From: Quercus robur
Taxonomy: Eukaryota > Streptophyta > Magnoliopsida > Fagales > Fagaceae
Direction: 5' to 3'
NCBI RefSeq assembly: GCF_932294415.1
Contig: NC_065541.1
Location: 52,864,290-52,928,289, forward strand
DNA length: 64,000 nt
Shown here one piece after another: positions 34,990-46,289 of this stretch. The notes under the pieces were generated by a model. That model saw nothing but the letters and a program-made list of their open reading frames with translations. It had not been told where the DNA came from and did no database searches. Each line of letters starts with the position of its first letter. Position 1 is the first letter of the stretch. Position numbers and translations under genes: made by a program.

Positions 34990-35844
34990 GAAGCAAACGC
35001 AAGATAACACTGGCACGTGTTATCGAGAGGAAACCAAAGAACTCAGCGAAAAACCTCTCCGTCGCCCTCCAAGTAGTAAAATGATCCACTAAAAAATTAG
35101 TTGGGATACATGAATAGCAATAAACCCTCCAAGCCTAATCTACCCGATGCACCTAAGCCCTCCAAACTTTTTGCTCCAATAGGGTTACACCTAATCTTGT
35201 CTTCTCTAACTTACTAGGTCTCGCAATTAGCCCATTGCATCAACCAAAATGAATTGGTTCTCTCTTGAACTGCTTCCCAAACACCAATAACCTTCTCACT
35301 GCTCTGAATATGGTGAGGTAAGGATTTGGCTTAAGATCCTCTCAAGGGTATGACAATGGAGAGGGTGAAAGTAAAAGAATTTGGAAATCAAATGTATAAG
35401 ATTGTGAATGAATCAATCTTGTTATTCTTTAGGGTTTATCTTTCAAAATTCTCTCTGGAAGCTCTCTACATTTCATGGGTATAAGTATATGGTATGAGAA
35501 GGAATGTGAAAAGTCATTTTTCTGCAAAATAGGGTGCACTGGCGAGTCACTCGCGACTGGGACAAGTCGCGAGTTCTAGTCGCCAGTTAACAATATGGCC
35601 ATATTGTACTTTTTGTCATGTAGTGATCTAGTTGTCCTAACCCTTCAACTTCCTACTGGCTTCACACATGTGTTGGATTCTAATGAGTCACCACTCGCGA
35701 GTTAGTCGCAAGAAGCCTTTTTGATGCACACACTTGATCCGTACTTCACACTCTCTCACACACAACTCTTACATTATTCCCACCTAAATACATGGTTTCT
35801 AAATGTTGAATTATAAGCAAATTTGGCACAGAATAAAGCCAACA
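34990..35844 (-). mobile_element. Possible LTR-related repeat, minus orientation
   Basis: On the minus strand the block would start TGTTGGCTTTATTCTGTGCC at 35844. It contains a CG-rich tract with repeated ACTCGCGA/TCGCGAGT motifs (about 35540-35585 and 35690-35712), unlike the AT-rich surroundings, and ends near GAGGTTTTTCGCTGAGTTC (about 35040). The composition and the TGTTG start suggest an LTR-type repeat. I could not find a target duplication or coding region, so this is tentative. Confidence 0.35.
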
Positions 35845-35849
35845 CATAG

Positions 35850-37264
35850 TTAAATAAATTCAACCTTACATACTGTCTTGAAACGGTTGTTTGTGGAATC
35901 TTTTGAAATTCATATAAAAGCTAATTTTAGTGTGTTATAGAGTTGATCATGTGTGGTTTCCTTGTTGCTATGTTGTTGCACTATTCATAGGTTGCTACTC
36001 TACACCTAGTCTAGTGGTAGTGTATTAGTGATTTGGCCATTTGGTCAACTACCTGGCTGATATACTTATTGTGGGTCCAAATGCTAACACCCAAAAAAAA
36101 AAAAAAAACACAAAAAACAAAAGCATCAAAAATACCAAATTGTAATCAGCCCATCAACATTTTTTTTCTTAACAAAGAATAGTAACCAAATAACACCACT
36201 CAAGCAAGCAACAGAAACCACACAACCTAGCAAAATAAAAATTGTATGAAACAATTCTGAAGTTTAAACACTATATTCTAATTTTGTATAGCTTATACAC
36301 ACCTTCAGGTGCTTTAATCAGTCCAAAATTCTTTCATAAAGCTCTTTGGTCCTTTCGAACTCATCTTCTAATATTTCAAAATCAACGTATACCTATTATT
36401 AAACAAATAAGGAAAAAAAAAATTAAGGGTAACATAATTCTTTTACAATTCAACAGAACCAAGGGCAAGCATATAAAACAATACTAAAGAGAATTGTTTT
36501 TTGAATTAATAGCTTTCTCTTTTTGTTTTCCTAAACTCTGTGTTTTTACAAATTGAATAAACTCAATTGCTTATATAAATAAATAAAAAAATAAAAAAAC
36601 TTCACACATACCCTTATTTTGCACTATACGTATGGTACAAAAAGGGGAAAACAACATCAAACAAAAGGAAAACAAAAATGTGAATTGAACCATAAAAAAA
36701 AAAGGGGTAGTAACAAAATGTAAAAAGGGGAAAAAAAACATCAAACAAAAGAATAGAACACAAAATAAACTAGATTTAAAGATACCTGAATTGAATCATC
36801 AAGTTGCTGTCAATATTTATATACTGTGAGGTGAGGAAGTTAGGAAGGAAGGAAGACTGAGAGGCTGTAGTTAGAAGGGGTGAAACCGTAAAATAAAAAA
36901 TGTGGGGAAGAGAAAGGAATCTGAAACCATGCAATAAAAGGAAAACGTAGAGTTTGAAACTGTGAACATTGGGGAAGGGGAAGGATGCTGAAACATGCAA
37001 CAAAAGGAAAACTGAAATTTTGAGTAAACTGTGTTTCTCAAAAGGTCTAAGTTGAAAAGGCCTTGCACTTGGGCTTTATGGTGGAATTAAATTTATAAGA
37101 AGTGAGATTTATGTTGGAGATAGGATTAGGAAATATTTTATATATGTGAGTAATTTAAAATTGATAAAAACTATTTTCAAATTGTAAAAAAAAAAAAAAA
37201 AAAAATACAAAAAAGAAGATGAAAATGATATGACTGTTGATGTAGCTTAACGTGAGCATATCAT
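35850..37264. other. AT-rich spacer, no gene seen
   Basis: A/T runs and short frames only. 36970-37020 and 36900-36960 share ACATGCAACAAAAGGAAAAC-type text (a short diverged tandem repeat). No conserved motif in any frame. Confidence 0.45.
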
Positions 37265-37267
37265 TAA

Positions 37268-37763
37268 GGGCACGTTTGGTAGACTGTAATAGACACTGTA
37301 ATGTAATAGATTTTCTTATGGCATAACTATTCGGTTTTTTGGTTATATTTTTATTATAATAAATAGTTATTCCTTATGAATAGTTATTTTTCAAAATGAC
37401 AAATAATTATTCATTATCAAAAATACTGAATATTTATTCATTTACCTTATGTAATAATTTCCTAAAAAGTCGTTAGTTGCTACATGTTCAAAAGGAAAGA
37501 AAATAAATTTTCTTTATTGTTAATTATTAGCTCTATTTTGAACACCCTAAAATAAGTGTATTTTAAGAAATTTGACTTAAAAATGATTTAATTACACCTT
37601 TTTTTATACTCTATTAAATTGTGGATGCAAATTCAGAATTCTATTCCTAAATGGTCATCCAACTAATGAATAATAATATTTATTACATTCCAACTTAAAG
37701 TATTTTTTATAATACTTATTATTATTCTTATATAATAATAATTACAGTGTACCAAACGTACCC
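37268..37763. mobile_element. Harbinger/Tourist-type MITE (496 bp), TAA target duplication
   Basis: The left end is GGGCACGTTTGGTAGACTGT and the right end is the complement of GGGTACGTTTGGTACACTGT, a long inverted repeat. TAA flanks both sides (37265-37267 and 37764-37766). A 3-bp TAA duplication with a G-rich end containing GTTTGGT is typical of PIF/Harbinger MITEs. No transposase frame. Confidence 0.75.
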
Positions 37764-37986
37764 TAATTGTTAAGCTTAATACTGTATTGATTATAATTTT
37801 CACTAATTAAATTAGTTGAATATATCAATTATTTAAAAAGATTTTTTTTTTTTTTTTTTTTAAGGGGAAATTTAAAAAGAGGTTGTGTCATGATTCATGT
37901 CTCTATAGCTGATAGACCGACAAGGAAAAAGCAACTTTAGCAGAAAGAAGAAGGAAGAGAGAGAGAGAGAGAAGGAAGAAAAAAAA

Positions 37987-39696
37987 ATGGAACAACCCAC
38001 AGCGACTCCTCGGCCAAAGACAGAAGCAACGTCGTCGAATTCTTCAAAAACAATAGTCAACGACGTTTCTGCTGAATATGTTTCTGCCATCTCTGCTTTC
38101 TTTCAAAGAGTGGGAGTTTCACACTCCAATTCTATCCCAGATTTTTGCAATACCAAGTACTTCTACTCCCATCTCATTCGCGACGCAATCAAGCCCGACC
38201 AAGTCCTACGTGGCCGAATCACCTGTCACCTAACTGTCACACCCATTCTCGCTGTGACTAACTCTCTTCTGTTTTTCTCTAATTCTAGTTTTTTTTTTTC
38301 TTTTTTTTTTCTTTTTTCTTCCATTAAAAGTCGAATTTTTCTTTTTGTTTTTTCATGGGATTTGCAGAATTTCTATGCTTCGTTACATGGAGGGGCTCTT
38401 GCCGCAATTGCTGAGATGGTGTCAATCGCTTGTGCTAGAACCGTGGTGGCTGAGGATAAGGATATTTTTCTTGGAGATATGAGCATTTCATATCTCTCCG
38501 GTGCTCCAATTCATGTGAGTTTTTTGGGTTCACTTTTTGGTTACTCAGTTTGTGCTTCTTTCAATTCACTTCTCGTGTTATCTACTTCTACAAATTAAGT
38601 TTTTTTTTTTTTGGATTTTTTGTTTTTTTGGTGGGACTAAAATTGCATTTTACCTGGCATTTGAAGTCTCAAAAGGGTTTTTAGATATTTAAGAATTACA
38701 AATTTATATTGTGAATTGGGATGTGCCTGTCATTTGATTCTGGCTTCATACATCTGTGTGCCATAATTATTGAGTTAGAGAGGCACTGTGAGGATTTTTA
38801 GCTTTTCTTAGAATGCCGGAATGTTTCCTTGAGATGCCAAATTCAGGTTTCCTTGGAACAGAATGTGATGATCTTAATGGCAAATGTAGTATTATAGTGC
38901 AAAGCTAGGAGGTACAGACCAAAGGCTGGAGTTATTCGAAAGATATATGTGCAACCTCATTCTTCTTGGGTGAATCAGACTAATATATAATTGATACTCC
39001 AATCTCTTGTTTAATATATAATTTCTATCAATTAAATTTGCTTGAAGACATTGCCACCCAAACATGGGCCCAAAAGGATGATAACAGTGTACAAACTAAG
39101 TCATTAGTTGTGCCAATGAGCTCTAGCACATGTAGCACCTCCTCTCCTTATAAGTTGAGGGTGAGGTTGTGGGTTCAAGACCCACTGGGTGTGTGTCCAA
39201 CTTACCAATAATAATAATAATAATAATAAACAAATAAGCCTTTGGTTTTACTTTTCATCAACTATTGGTTGGGCTTTTAACATGCATTTTCATGTTTCAA
39301 GTATATAATAATGTGATCTTATCTCACTGGCATTAAGCCATTGACTGGGCACAGTCTCCCAAATAAAGACAATTCTAAGCTGAACTCAAGTTATGCTAAC
39401 TTGTTACCAATGATATCTTGCTTTTGAATGGCTTGTATTAGCATATGCATACACATGATTAGTGTGCTTTATTTTACTACTTTAACATTACTATGATTTA
39501 TTTTTTTCCTTTAACAAATCTCCTGTGAGATGGAACTGTTTTTTACATACAGGCAGAGGTGATGGTTGACTGCTCTGTAGTGAGGAGTGGAAGAAATTTG
39601 ACTGTAGTTGCAATGGAGTTCAAGGTCAAGAAAACTGGGCAGTTAGCCTACACTGCTCACGCTACATTCTATAACAAGCCCATTGCCAAGTTATGA
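37987..39696 (+). CDS. Hotdog-fold acyl-CoA thioesterase-like protein, copy C (3 exons, 185 aa)
   Basis: Exons are 37987-38253, 38368-38514 and 39553-39696 (267+147+144 bp), all phase 0 with GT-AG ends; the first donor is GTGACT, weaker than GTAACT in copy D. The 185-residue product starts MEQPTATPRPKTEATSS, then NTKYFYSHLIRDAIKPDQVL, the hotdog strand GRITCHLTVTP, the HGG turn (SLHGGALAAIAEMVSIACAR), DIFLGDMSISYLSGAPIH and VVRSGRNLTVVAMEFKVKK. It ends in AKL, a plant PTS1-type tripeptide. Two late changes are specific to C: TAHATFYNKP where other copies have TARA(T/I)FYNMP. The role is probably CoA thioester hydrolysis in the peroxisome. Upstream sequence (AAAGAGGTTGTGTCATGATT) matches that of copy B. 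Confidence 0.85.
39111..39249 (+). mobile_element. tRNA-derived SINE in copy C intron 2
   Basis: GCCAATGAGCTCTAGCACAT (A-box-like) is followed about 45 bp later by GTGGGTTCAAGACCCACTGG, which contains an RNA polymerase III B-box (GGTTCAAGACC). An (AAT)n tail ends it. Copies B and E read through this site without it (GAGTTGTACTTTTCATC in E), while copy D has a decayed version. It therefore inserted before the C/D split. Confidence 0.7.
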
Positions 39697-39699
39697 AGT

Positions 39700-41347
39700 T
39701 ATGGTTCAACAAATTTGAATTTGGGTATCTCAGTTTGAATCTCTACCATCTGATGAGTTTCTTAAAAAACCCAATAAAATTTTACATTGGTTCAGCATAT
39801 TGAAAATTAGGTACTTATTCTATATCCTTAAATATGCTCATTGCTGAAATACAGTTGACAGATGCATGGGTGAAGTGTTACCGTTGGTTCCAATGCAAGT
39901 GGTGGCTAGTGAAACTCTTTGAAACCCAATTCTTGCAGGTTGAGCTTTGAGTTTCCCACACTCGTGGAGTTGGATTATTATTATTTAATAACTAATTTAC
40001 TTTATGTACAGATTTTTAACTAAGCACCTCAACAATTTTATTTATTTATTTTAAAAATCTAACTATAATCTTGCCAACTTTTAGCAGAAAAGTTCATTTA
40101 AAGACAAATTAAGTTCATAGGTAATTTAACTTTATTTCATATTTTATATATAACATGTATGTATTTTATTTTCTTCTTTTGTGGAATGATTAAACTAATA
40201 GACTATTAGAATTAATTATAGGACAATAAACTTAAAGATTTATGTATTATTCAAATTTATCTTGAATTTTTTTTTTTTGTTCTTTTATTTGTATTGAAAG
40301 AAATTCAAAAATTAAGAGCCTTATAACTTAATTAGTATATTTTAGTGTTTTCTAATGAAAATGTCTAGAGTCGAAATCTCTCCTCATCCATTATAAGTAT
40401 TGAATTTAAAAAAATGATAATAAATAAAGAAATATGAAGAAAGAAAAAAAAAAAAAAAAAAAAAAAGATGTTTGAAAGTATGATTTTTTTTTTTTTTTTG
40501 TGTGTGAACAAATAAAATACAGGTCATTATGACTTTTGTAATAAGTTTATATACAAAACAAATTTTACAATTTTATGAAATGTGTCCAATTATGATTGGT
40601 TTATAATAAAAGTGAAGTCAATGATAGTGCCATGTGAAAATAGTGTTGCATTAATCGTAAACTACCATTTTAGATATCGTGGGAAAAAAAAAAGAATAAA
40701 TTTATTTTTTTAACAAAGGATAAAATTTGTCATCTATTCAAAGTTGTTTGAAAAGTATTGTGCACTTTATTTCAAAGAAAAGGAAATATTTTGTCCAAAT
40801 TAGGGATTTTGTTGTCTCAAACTTAAGTAATTATTATCTTCTCTTATATGAATTATAGTTTTCAATAATTAAATTTACACTTGAATATATCATTTATTAT
40901 ATGAAAAGAAGCTTTTTTTTTTTTTTTTGTGAATATGAACTAAAATTTCATTTGGTTCATATTCATTTATAAATATGAACTAAATCAAAGTACAAATATT
41001 CCAAAGCTCGAGGAGGGAGTCCTCATTTAGTATAACATCATTTGAGAATTCAGAATAAAAAGAGGTTGTATCATGTCTATGTATTTTTTTTTTTTATATT
41101 ATAATTATAATTATCTGGTAAGATCACGTTTCTGTGTTATTTTAAGGATTGTAGTAAGTATTTTAGGATTAAGATCCAGTGCAAGTGTTATGCAATTCAC
41201 CCCAATCCTCTCACAACATTTTTTTACTTTTATTCATTTTTTATATTTAATGGTTGAGATTTAAAATTGCTTTTTGCAACTTTAAATCCCAACCATTCAT
41301 ACAAATTGCATAAGATGCAATACCTGTTACTTATCTGAGTATTTGAC
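39700..41347. repeat. Copy C downstream and copy D upstream blocks
   Basis: 39880-40270 matches the block after copy A, and 40540-40870 matches the upstream block of copy B (GTTGCATTAATCGTAAAC, GTCCAAATTAGGGATTTTG). No coding frame. There are long poly-A and poly-T tracts at about 40446-40498. Confidence 0.6.
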
Positions 41348-42133
41348 CAAGGTTTTGAAGTTTGGGCCGGACCATACGGTCCGACCGGAAAATTGCAAAT
41401 CTCTCAGTTTTGCGGTTTTTTTAACTTCAAGAAACGCTCTATGTGAAAAAAGCAGAAATCTGTGCGAACTGTGATTGGACCGTACAGTTCTGAGAACCGT
41501 GGTCTGATCGATTTTTGAGGTTCGGATGATTTTTTTTTTTTCAGCTTTTCCGGTAAATTTGGGCCAACACAGTTACTGATGGAAGAGAGCTAGATAATAC
41601 TGAGGGGAAGGGAGCTGAAATTTTAAAAAGTTTTGAAGTGAGAAGTTAACTCAGGTTACCGTGTGTAGTGCAAAAAAACCGACAAAAACGACTTGGAACA
41701 TGTGAAAATTTTAGAAAGACAAACTACTATTTAATTTTGACCCCTTTGGTTTTATCAACAATTACTTTTTCAACTTTTTAAATATTTTTCTACCAAACAC
41801 TGAACAGTAAACACATTTACTTTTTCAACTTTTTAAATATTTTTCTACCAAACACTGAACAGTAAACACATACCCCAATGTATTATCATTTAAGACTTCT
41901 ATGTATTATATATATATATATATATTTTTTTTTTTTCCTCTGTAATTTATGAGCTTAACAATTAAATTAGTTTTAAGTTTTTTTACCAAATATAATTATT
42001 TATATTTTAAATAATTATTAAATTAATTATAATGTCATCGTGATTCAACTCTGATTCAATCTCAATTTAACCTTAAAAATCTTAAATCTTTCTTTTTTAT
42101 GATTCGATGCACTGTCCGAATTTTAAAACCTTG
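41348..42133. mobile_element. Non-autonomous hAT-type element (786 bp) with exact 8-bp TSD
   Basis: TATTTGAC flanks both sides (41340-41347 and 42134-42141). The ends are CAAGGTTTTGAAGTTTGG and the complement of CAAGGTTTTAAAATTCGG. Near the left end are GGGCCGGACCATACGGTCCG-like palindromic motifs, as in the element at 10797, so the two are probably related. A 54-bp internal tandem duplication (TTTTTCAACTTTTTAAATAT, then CCAAACACTGAACAGTAAAC) is at about 41764-41872. No transposase frame. It sits about 200 bp upstream of the copy D start. Confidence 0.88.
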
Positions 42134-42171
42134 TATTTGACCTCATACGTTTAGACGAAAATTGTGGGAAT

Positions 42172-42207
<36 letters not shown>

Positions 42208-42328
42208 CAAAAAAACAAAACAAAAACAAAAACAACAACAGAGGAAATATGGTCCTCTCGTACGTAGACGACAGACCACAAATTAAAAAAAAAATACGAC
42301 CTTTTTTAGGAAAAGAAAGAGAGAAAAA

Positions 42329-44347
42329 ATGGAAAAACCCACAGCGACTCCTCGGCCAAAGGCCGAAGCAACGTCGTCGGATTCGTCAAAAACAGTAGCC
42401 AACAACGTTTCTGCTGAAGATGTTTCTACGATCACTGGTTTCTTTCAAAACGTGGGAGTCTCAGACACCAATTCTCTCCCAGATTATTGCAATAACAAGT
42501 ACTTCTATTCCAATATCATTCGCCACGCACTCAAGCCCGACCAAGTCTTACGTGGCCGACTCACCTGTATCCTAACCGTCACACCCGCTCTCGGTGTAAC
42601 TAACTCTCCTCTCTTTTTCTCTAATTCTAGCTTCTTCTTTTTTTTTTTTTTTTAAGAAATGAATGGTAATTGTATTTTCATGGGGTTTGCAGAATTTCTA
42701 TGGTTCGTTACATGGAGGGTCTCTTGCAGCTATTTGTGAGGTGGTGTCAATTGCTTGTGCTAGAACTGTGGTTGCTGAGGATAAGGATATTTTTCTTGGA
42801 GATATGAGCATTTCATATCTCTCTGCTGCTCCAATTAATGTGAGTTTTTTTTTTTTTTTTTTTTTGGGGGGGTTGACTCGTGGTTACTCACTTTGTTCTT
42901 CTTTCAATTCATTTCTTGTGTTATCTACTTCTTCAAATTAGAGATGTTTTTTCTTCTATTCTGAACCTAATTATATGTGGGAAATGTAGGATTTTTTTAG
43001 TTTTTAGCTTCTTCTTTTTGGTGGGACTCAAATTGCATTCTACCTAGTATTTGAAGTGTCAAAAGGGTTTTTTGGATTGGGATGTGCCTGTGATTTGATG
43101 TTGGCTTCATACTTCTGTGTGCCATAATTATTGACTTAGAGGGGCTCTGTGAGGATTTTTAGCTTTTCTCAGAATGCCTGAATGTTTCCTTCAGATGCCA
43201 AATTCAGGTTGCCTTGGAACAGAATGTGATAATCTTAATCTTAATGGCAAATGTAGTACTGTAGTGCAAAACTGGGAGGTACAGACCAGAGGCTGGAGTT
43301 ATTCAAAAAGATACATCTACAACCTCATTCTTCTTGGGTGAATCAGACTAATATATGATTGATACTCAAATCTCTTGTTTAATATATAATTTCTATCAAT
43401 TAAATTTTCCTGGAGACCTTGCCACCCAAACATGAGTCCAAAAGGATGATAATAGTGTACAAACTAAGTCATTAGTTGTGCCAAAGAGCTCTAGCACATC
43501 TAGCACCTCCTCCCCCTTTTAGGTTGAGGGTGAGGGTGAGGTTGGGATTCAAGACCCATTAGATTGTGCCTAACTTACCAATAATAGTAATAATGATAGT
43601 AAACAAATACTCCCTCCGTCCCACTTTGTTTGTCCTCTATTCCATTTTGGGATGTCCCAAAATATTGTCCTATTTCTAAAAATAAAAGTTATTAGTTTAC
43701 TAATGTTCCTTTATACCCCTAAGCCTCATTAAGAATAACTCCTTTTAAAAAAAGCTAATAAATTTATTTAAGGGTAGTTTTGTAAACTTATACATTTTTA
43801 TAAGGCAGACAAGACAATAAATGATGTTCCCTTAAAATGTTTGACTTTTCAAACAGGATAAACAAAGTGGGACGGAGGGAGTAAGTCTTTGCTTTTTACT
43901 TGTCATGAACTATTGGTTGGGCTTTTAACATGCCTTTTCATGTTTCAAGTATATAATAATGTGATCTTATCCCACTGGCATTAAGCCATTGACTGGGTCA
44001 GTCTCACAAAAAAAGACAATTCTAAGCTAAAACCAAGTTATGCTAACTTGTTACCAATGATATCTTGCTTTTGAATGGTTTGCATTAGCATATGCATACA
44101 CATGCTTGATTAGTGTGGTTTATTTTACTGCTTTCACATTACTATGATTTTTTTTTTCTCTATAACAAATCTCATGTGCAATGGAACTGTTTTCTTCATG
44201 CAGGCAGATGTGATAATTGATTGCTCTGTAGTGAGGGGTGGAAGAAATTTGACTGTAGTTGCAACGGAGTTCAAGGTCAAGAAAACTGGGCAGTTAGCCT
44301 ATACTGCTCGCGCTATATTCTACAACATGCCCATTGCCAAGATATGA
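42329..44347 (+). CDS. Hotdog-fold acyl-CoA thioesterase-like protein, copy D (3 exons, 185 aa)
   Basis: Exons are 42329-42595, 42693-42839 and 44204-44347 (267+147+144 bp), phase 0, with donors GTAACT and GTGAGT and CAG or GCAG acceptors. The 185-residue product starts MEKPTATPRPKAEATSS and has NNKYFYSNIIRHALKPDQVL, HGG in SLHGGSLAAICEVVSIACAR, and FLGDMSISYLSAAPIN. The final tripeptide is AKI, where A, B, C and E have AKL; AKI is a weaker or non-canonical PTS1, so peroxisomal import may be reduced. Other D-specific features are AICEVV for AIAEMV and VVRGGRN for VVRSGRN. Exons are well kept while intron 2 holds a SINE and a Stowaway. The hAT element at 41348 lies just upstream and may affect its promoter. 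Confidence 0.85.
43480..43607 (+). mobile_element. Decayed SINE in copy D intron 2, same site as in copy C
   Basis: GCCAAAGAGCTCTAGCACAT, then GGATTCAAGACCCATTAG (a degraded B-box) and an (AAT)-rich tail, align with the SINE at 39111. The shared site shows one insertion before C and D separated. Confidence 0.65.
43610..43881. mobile_element. Stowaway MITE (272 bp) with TA target duplication
   Basis: The left end is CTCCCTCCGTCCCACTTTGT and the right end its near-perfect complement (ACAAAGTGGGACGGAGGGAG). TA flanks both sides (43608-43609 and 43882-43883). These ends are the hallmark of Stowaway (Tc1/mariner) MITEs. Copy C has the uninterrupted site (AACAAATAAGCCTTTG), so the insertion post-dates the C/D duplication. 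Confidence 0.92.
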
Positions 44348-45140
44348 AGTTGTGGTTCAACAAATTTGAATTTGGGTATCTCATTTTGAATCTCTACCTT
44401 CTGATGAGTTTCGTAAAAAACCCAATAAAATTTTACATTAGTTCAGAATATTGAAAATTTGGTACTTATGCAATGTGGTTAAATACGCTCATTGATGAAA
44501 TAGCATTGACAGCTTCATAGGGGATATTGGTAGTTAACCAATCTGCTGAGATATGGAGGAAATGACTGTGTGGCTACTTTAATTCATATTTAAGGAGACT
44601 AAGAAATTGCTGTACTCTACCAAATCTTGGGGGGAATTTATGAGTTTTTATTAGAAGAGGAGGAATAAAGAGATTATGAAGTTATCTTGATACTTGATAT
44701 TAGAGTTTGTATTTATATATTGTCTTTCTTTAAGGTGATGATACTGAATCAGTGATCACTCTCTGGATTCATATTCTTAATTAGTAAAGATTTTACATAG
44801 TCAATATAAAACCCACATCCCTCTTGTGAGAAACACAAAAAAACTAACTAAAGCATTTTGCACTCTTAAATGATCATGTTTAATTTTAAAAAACACACAG
44901 ATGCATCATACTGAATCAGTGATCATGCTTAATTTCACACATTATAGGTTTGCTTGCCTCAAACCCAATGGATTTTTAAATGGTCAAATCTAACTATTGC
45001 ACCATTAACACTTTTATTTATTTATTTTTGGGCTCAAATGCACCATAACACTAAGAACAGGAAATCATGGGTCGTTCAACACCACATTAAAAGCCACAAT
45101 CTAATAAAGAGAATGCTGGATCCATCATTTATCTTAAGCT
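44348..45140. repeat. 3' flank block of copy D, duplicated after copy E
   Basis: TTGTGGTTCAACAAATTTGA, AAGGAGACTAAGAAATTGCT, AGAAGAGGAGGAATAAAG and GGTTTGCTTGCCTCAAACCC recur in the same order at 46290-47260. This shows that D and E come from one segmental duplication. I see no gene in it. Confidence 0.7.
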
Positions 45141-45515
45141 TCATTCCAAGATAATCAACTACAAGATCATTATGATAGATTTATCATTATTTTATTGAAT
45201 AAATCCTAATTTCGTTATGAGAAGAAAAATTCACTAACAATTTATGGAAGATACAAAATTAGTAATAGAGGCATTCTCACAAAACCCAGACTCCAATACA
45301 CCAAAGAGCTCTCTCTCACAAATAACAAAGAATACATAAATTCCTATTCTTTATTCAAGCTTGTGGCACCTTCTTAGAAAACAAATAACACATCAAATAT
45401 ATATAATTGAAAGTCGGTCAAGTGGTTTTCTACTACCACCTACATGGCAAATATAATTTCGCCATGCACAAAAAGAAATCAAGTCTTTAATAGGCATTCA
45501 AGCTACAGGCTAACA
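45141..45515. other. Spacer between the D block and the E fragment, nothing recognised
   Basis: AT-rich sequence without a supported frame or bounded repeat. The homology to intron 2 of the other copies starts just after it. Confidence 0.45.
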
Positions 45516-45519
45516 AGAA

Positions 45520-46289
45520 GCACTGTTAGGATTTTTAGCTTCTCTTAGAATGCTGGAATGTTTCCTTGAGAAGCCAAATTCAGGTTGCCTTGGAACAGTA
45601 TTTGATAACCATAATAGCAAATGGAGTGCAAAGCTAAGCATATAGACCGAAGGTTGGAGTTATTGGAAAGATGTAACTGCAACCTCATTCTTCTTGGGTG
45701 AATAAGAGTAAGAGTGATGTTGATACTCAAATCTCTTGTTTAATATATAATTTATTCTAATTAGGTTTGCTTGAAGGCCCTGCATCTCAAACATGAGGCC
45801 AAGAGGATGATAATTACACATTGAGTCTTGAGTTGTACTTTTCATCAACTATTTGTTGGGCTTTCAACATACATTTTAATGTTTTAAATATATAACAATG
45901 TGATCTCATCTTACTGGCATTAAGCCATTAACCAGGTCACAGTTTCACAGAAGACAATTCTAGGCTAAAGTCAAGTTATGCTAACTTGTTACCAATGATA
46001 TATATTGCTTTTGAATGGTTTGTAGCATATGCATACACATGCCTTATGATGGTGATCTATCTTTTTACTGCTTTCAAATTGCTACAATTTTTCTCTTTTT
46101 CCTTTTACTAATCTCCTGTGAGATGGAACTGTTTTCTACATGCAGACAGAGGTGATAGTTGATTGCTCTGTAGTGAGGACTGGAAGAAATTTGACTGTAG
46201 TAGCAATGGAGTTCAAGATCAAGAAAACTGGGAAGTTAGCCTATATTGCTCGCTCTACATTCTTTAACATGCCTGTTGCCAAGTTATGA
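45520..46289 (+). pseudogene. Copy E: thioesterase fragment, part of intron 2 plus exon 3 only
   Basis: Homology to intron 2 of copies C and D starts at about 45520 (CACTGTTAGGATTTTTAGC) and continues to exon 3 at 46146-46289. The acceptor CATGCAG is intact. The frame is open (EVIVDCSVVRTGRNLTVVAM, then STFFNMPVAKL) and ends in AKL. Exons 1 and 2 are missing, so there is no free-standing gene. The conserved frame and acceptor would allow it to serve as an alternative last exon of copy D 1.8 kb upstream; this is inference only. Confidence 0.75.

Noticed and set aside
42329-42655. Copy D exon 1 read into a poly-Phe tail
   Set aside because: The tail is the T-rich start of intron 1; the GT donor at 42596 and alignment to the other copies end the exon at 42595.
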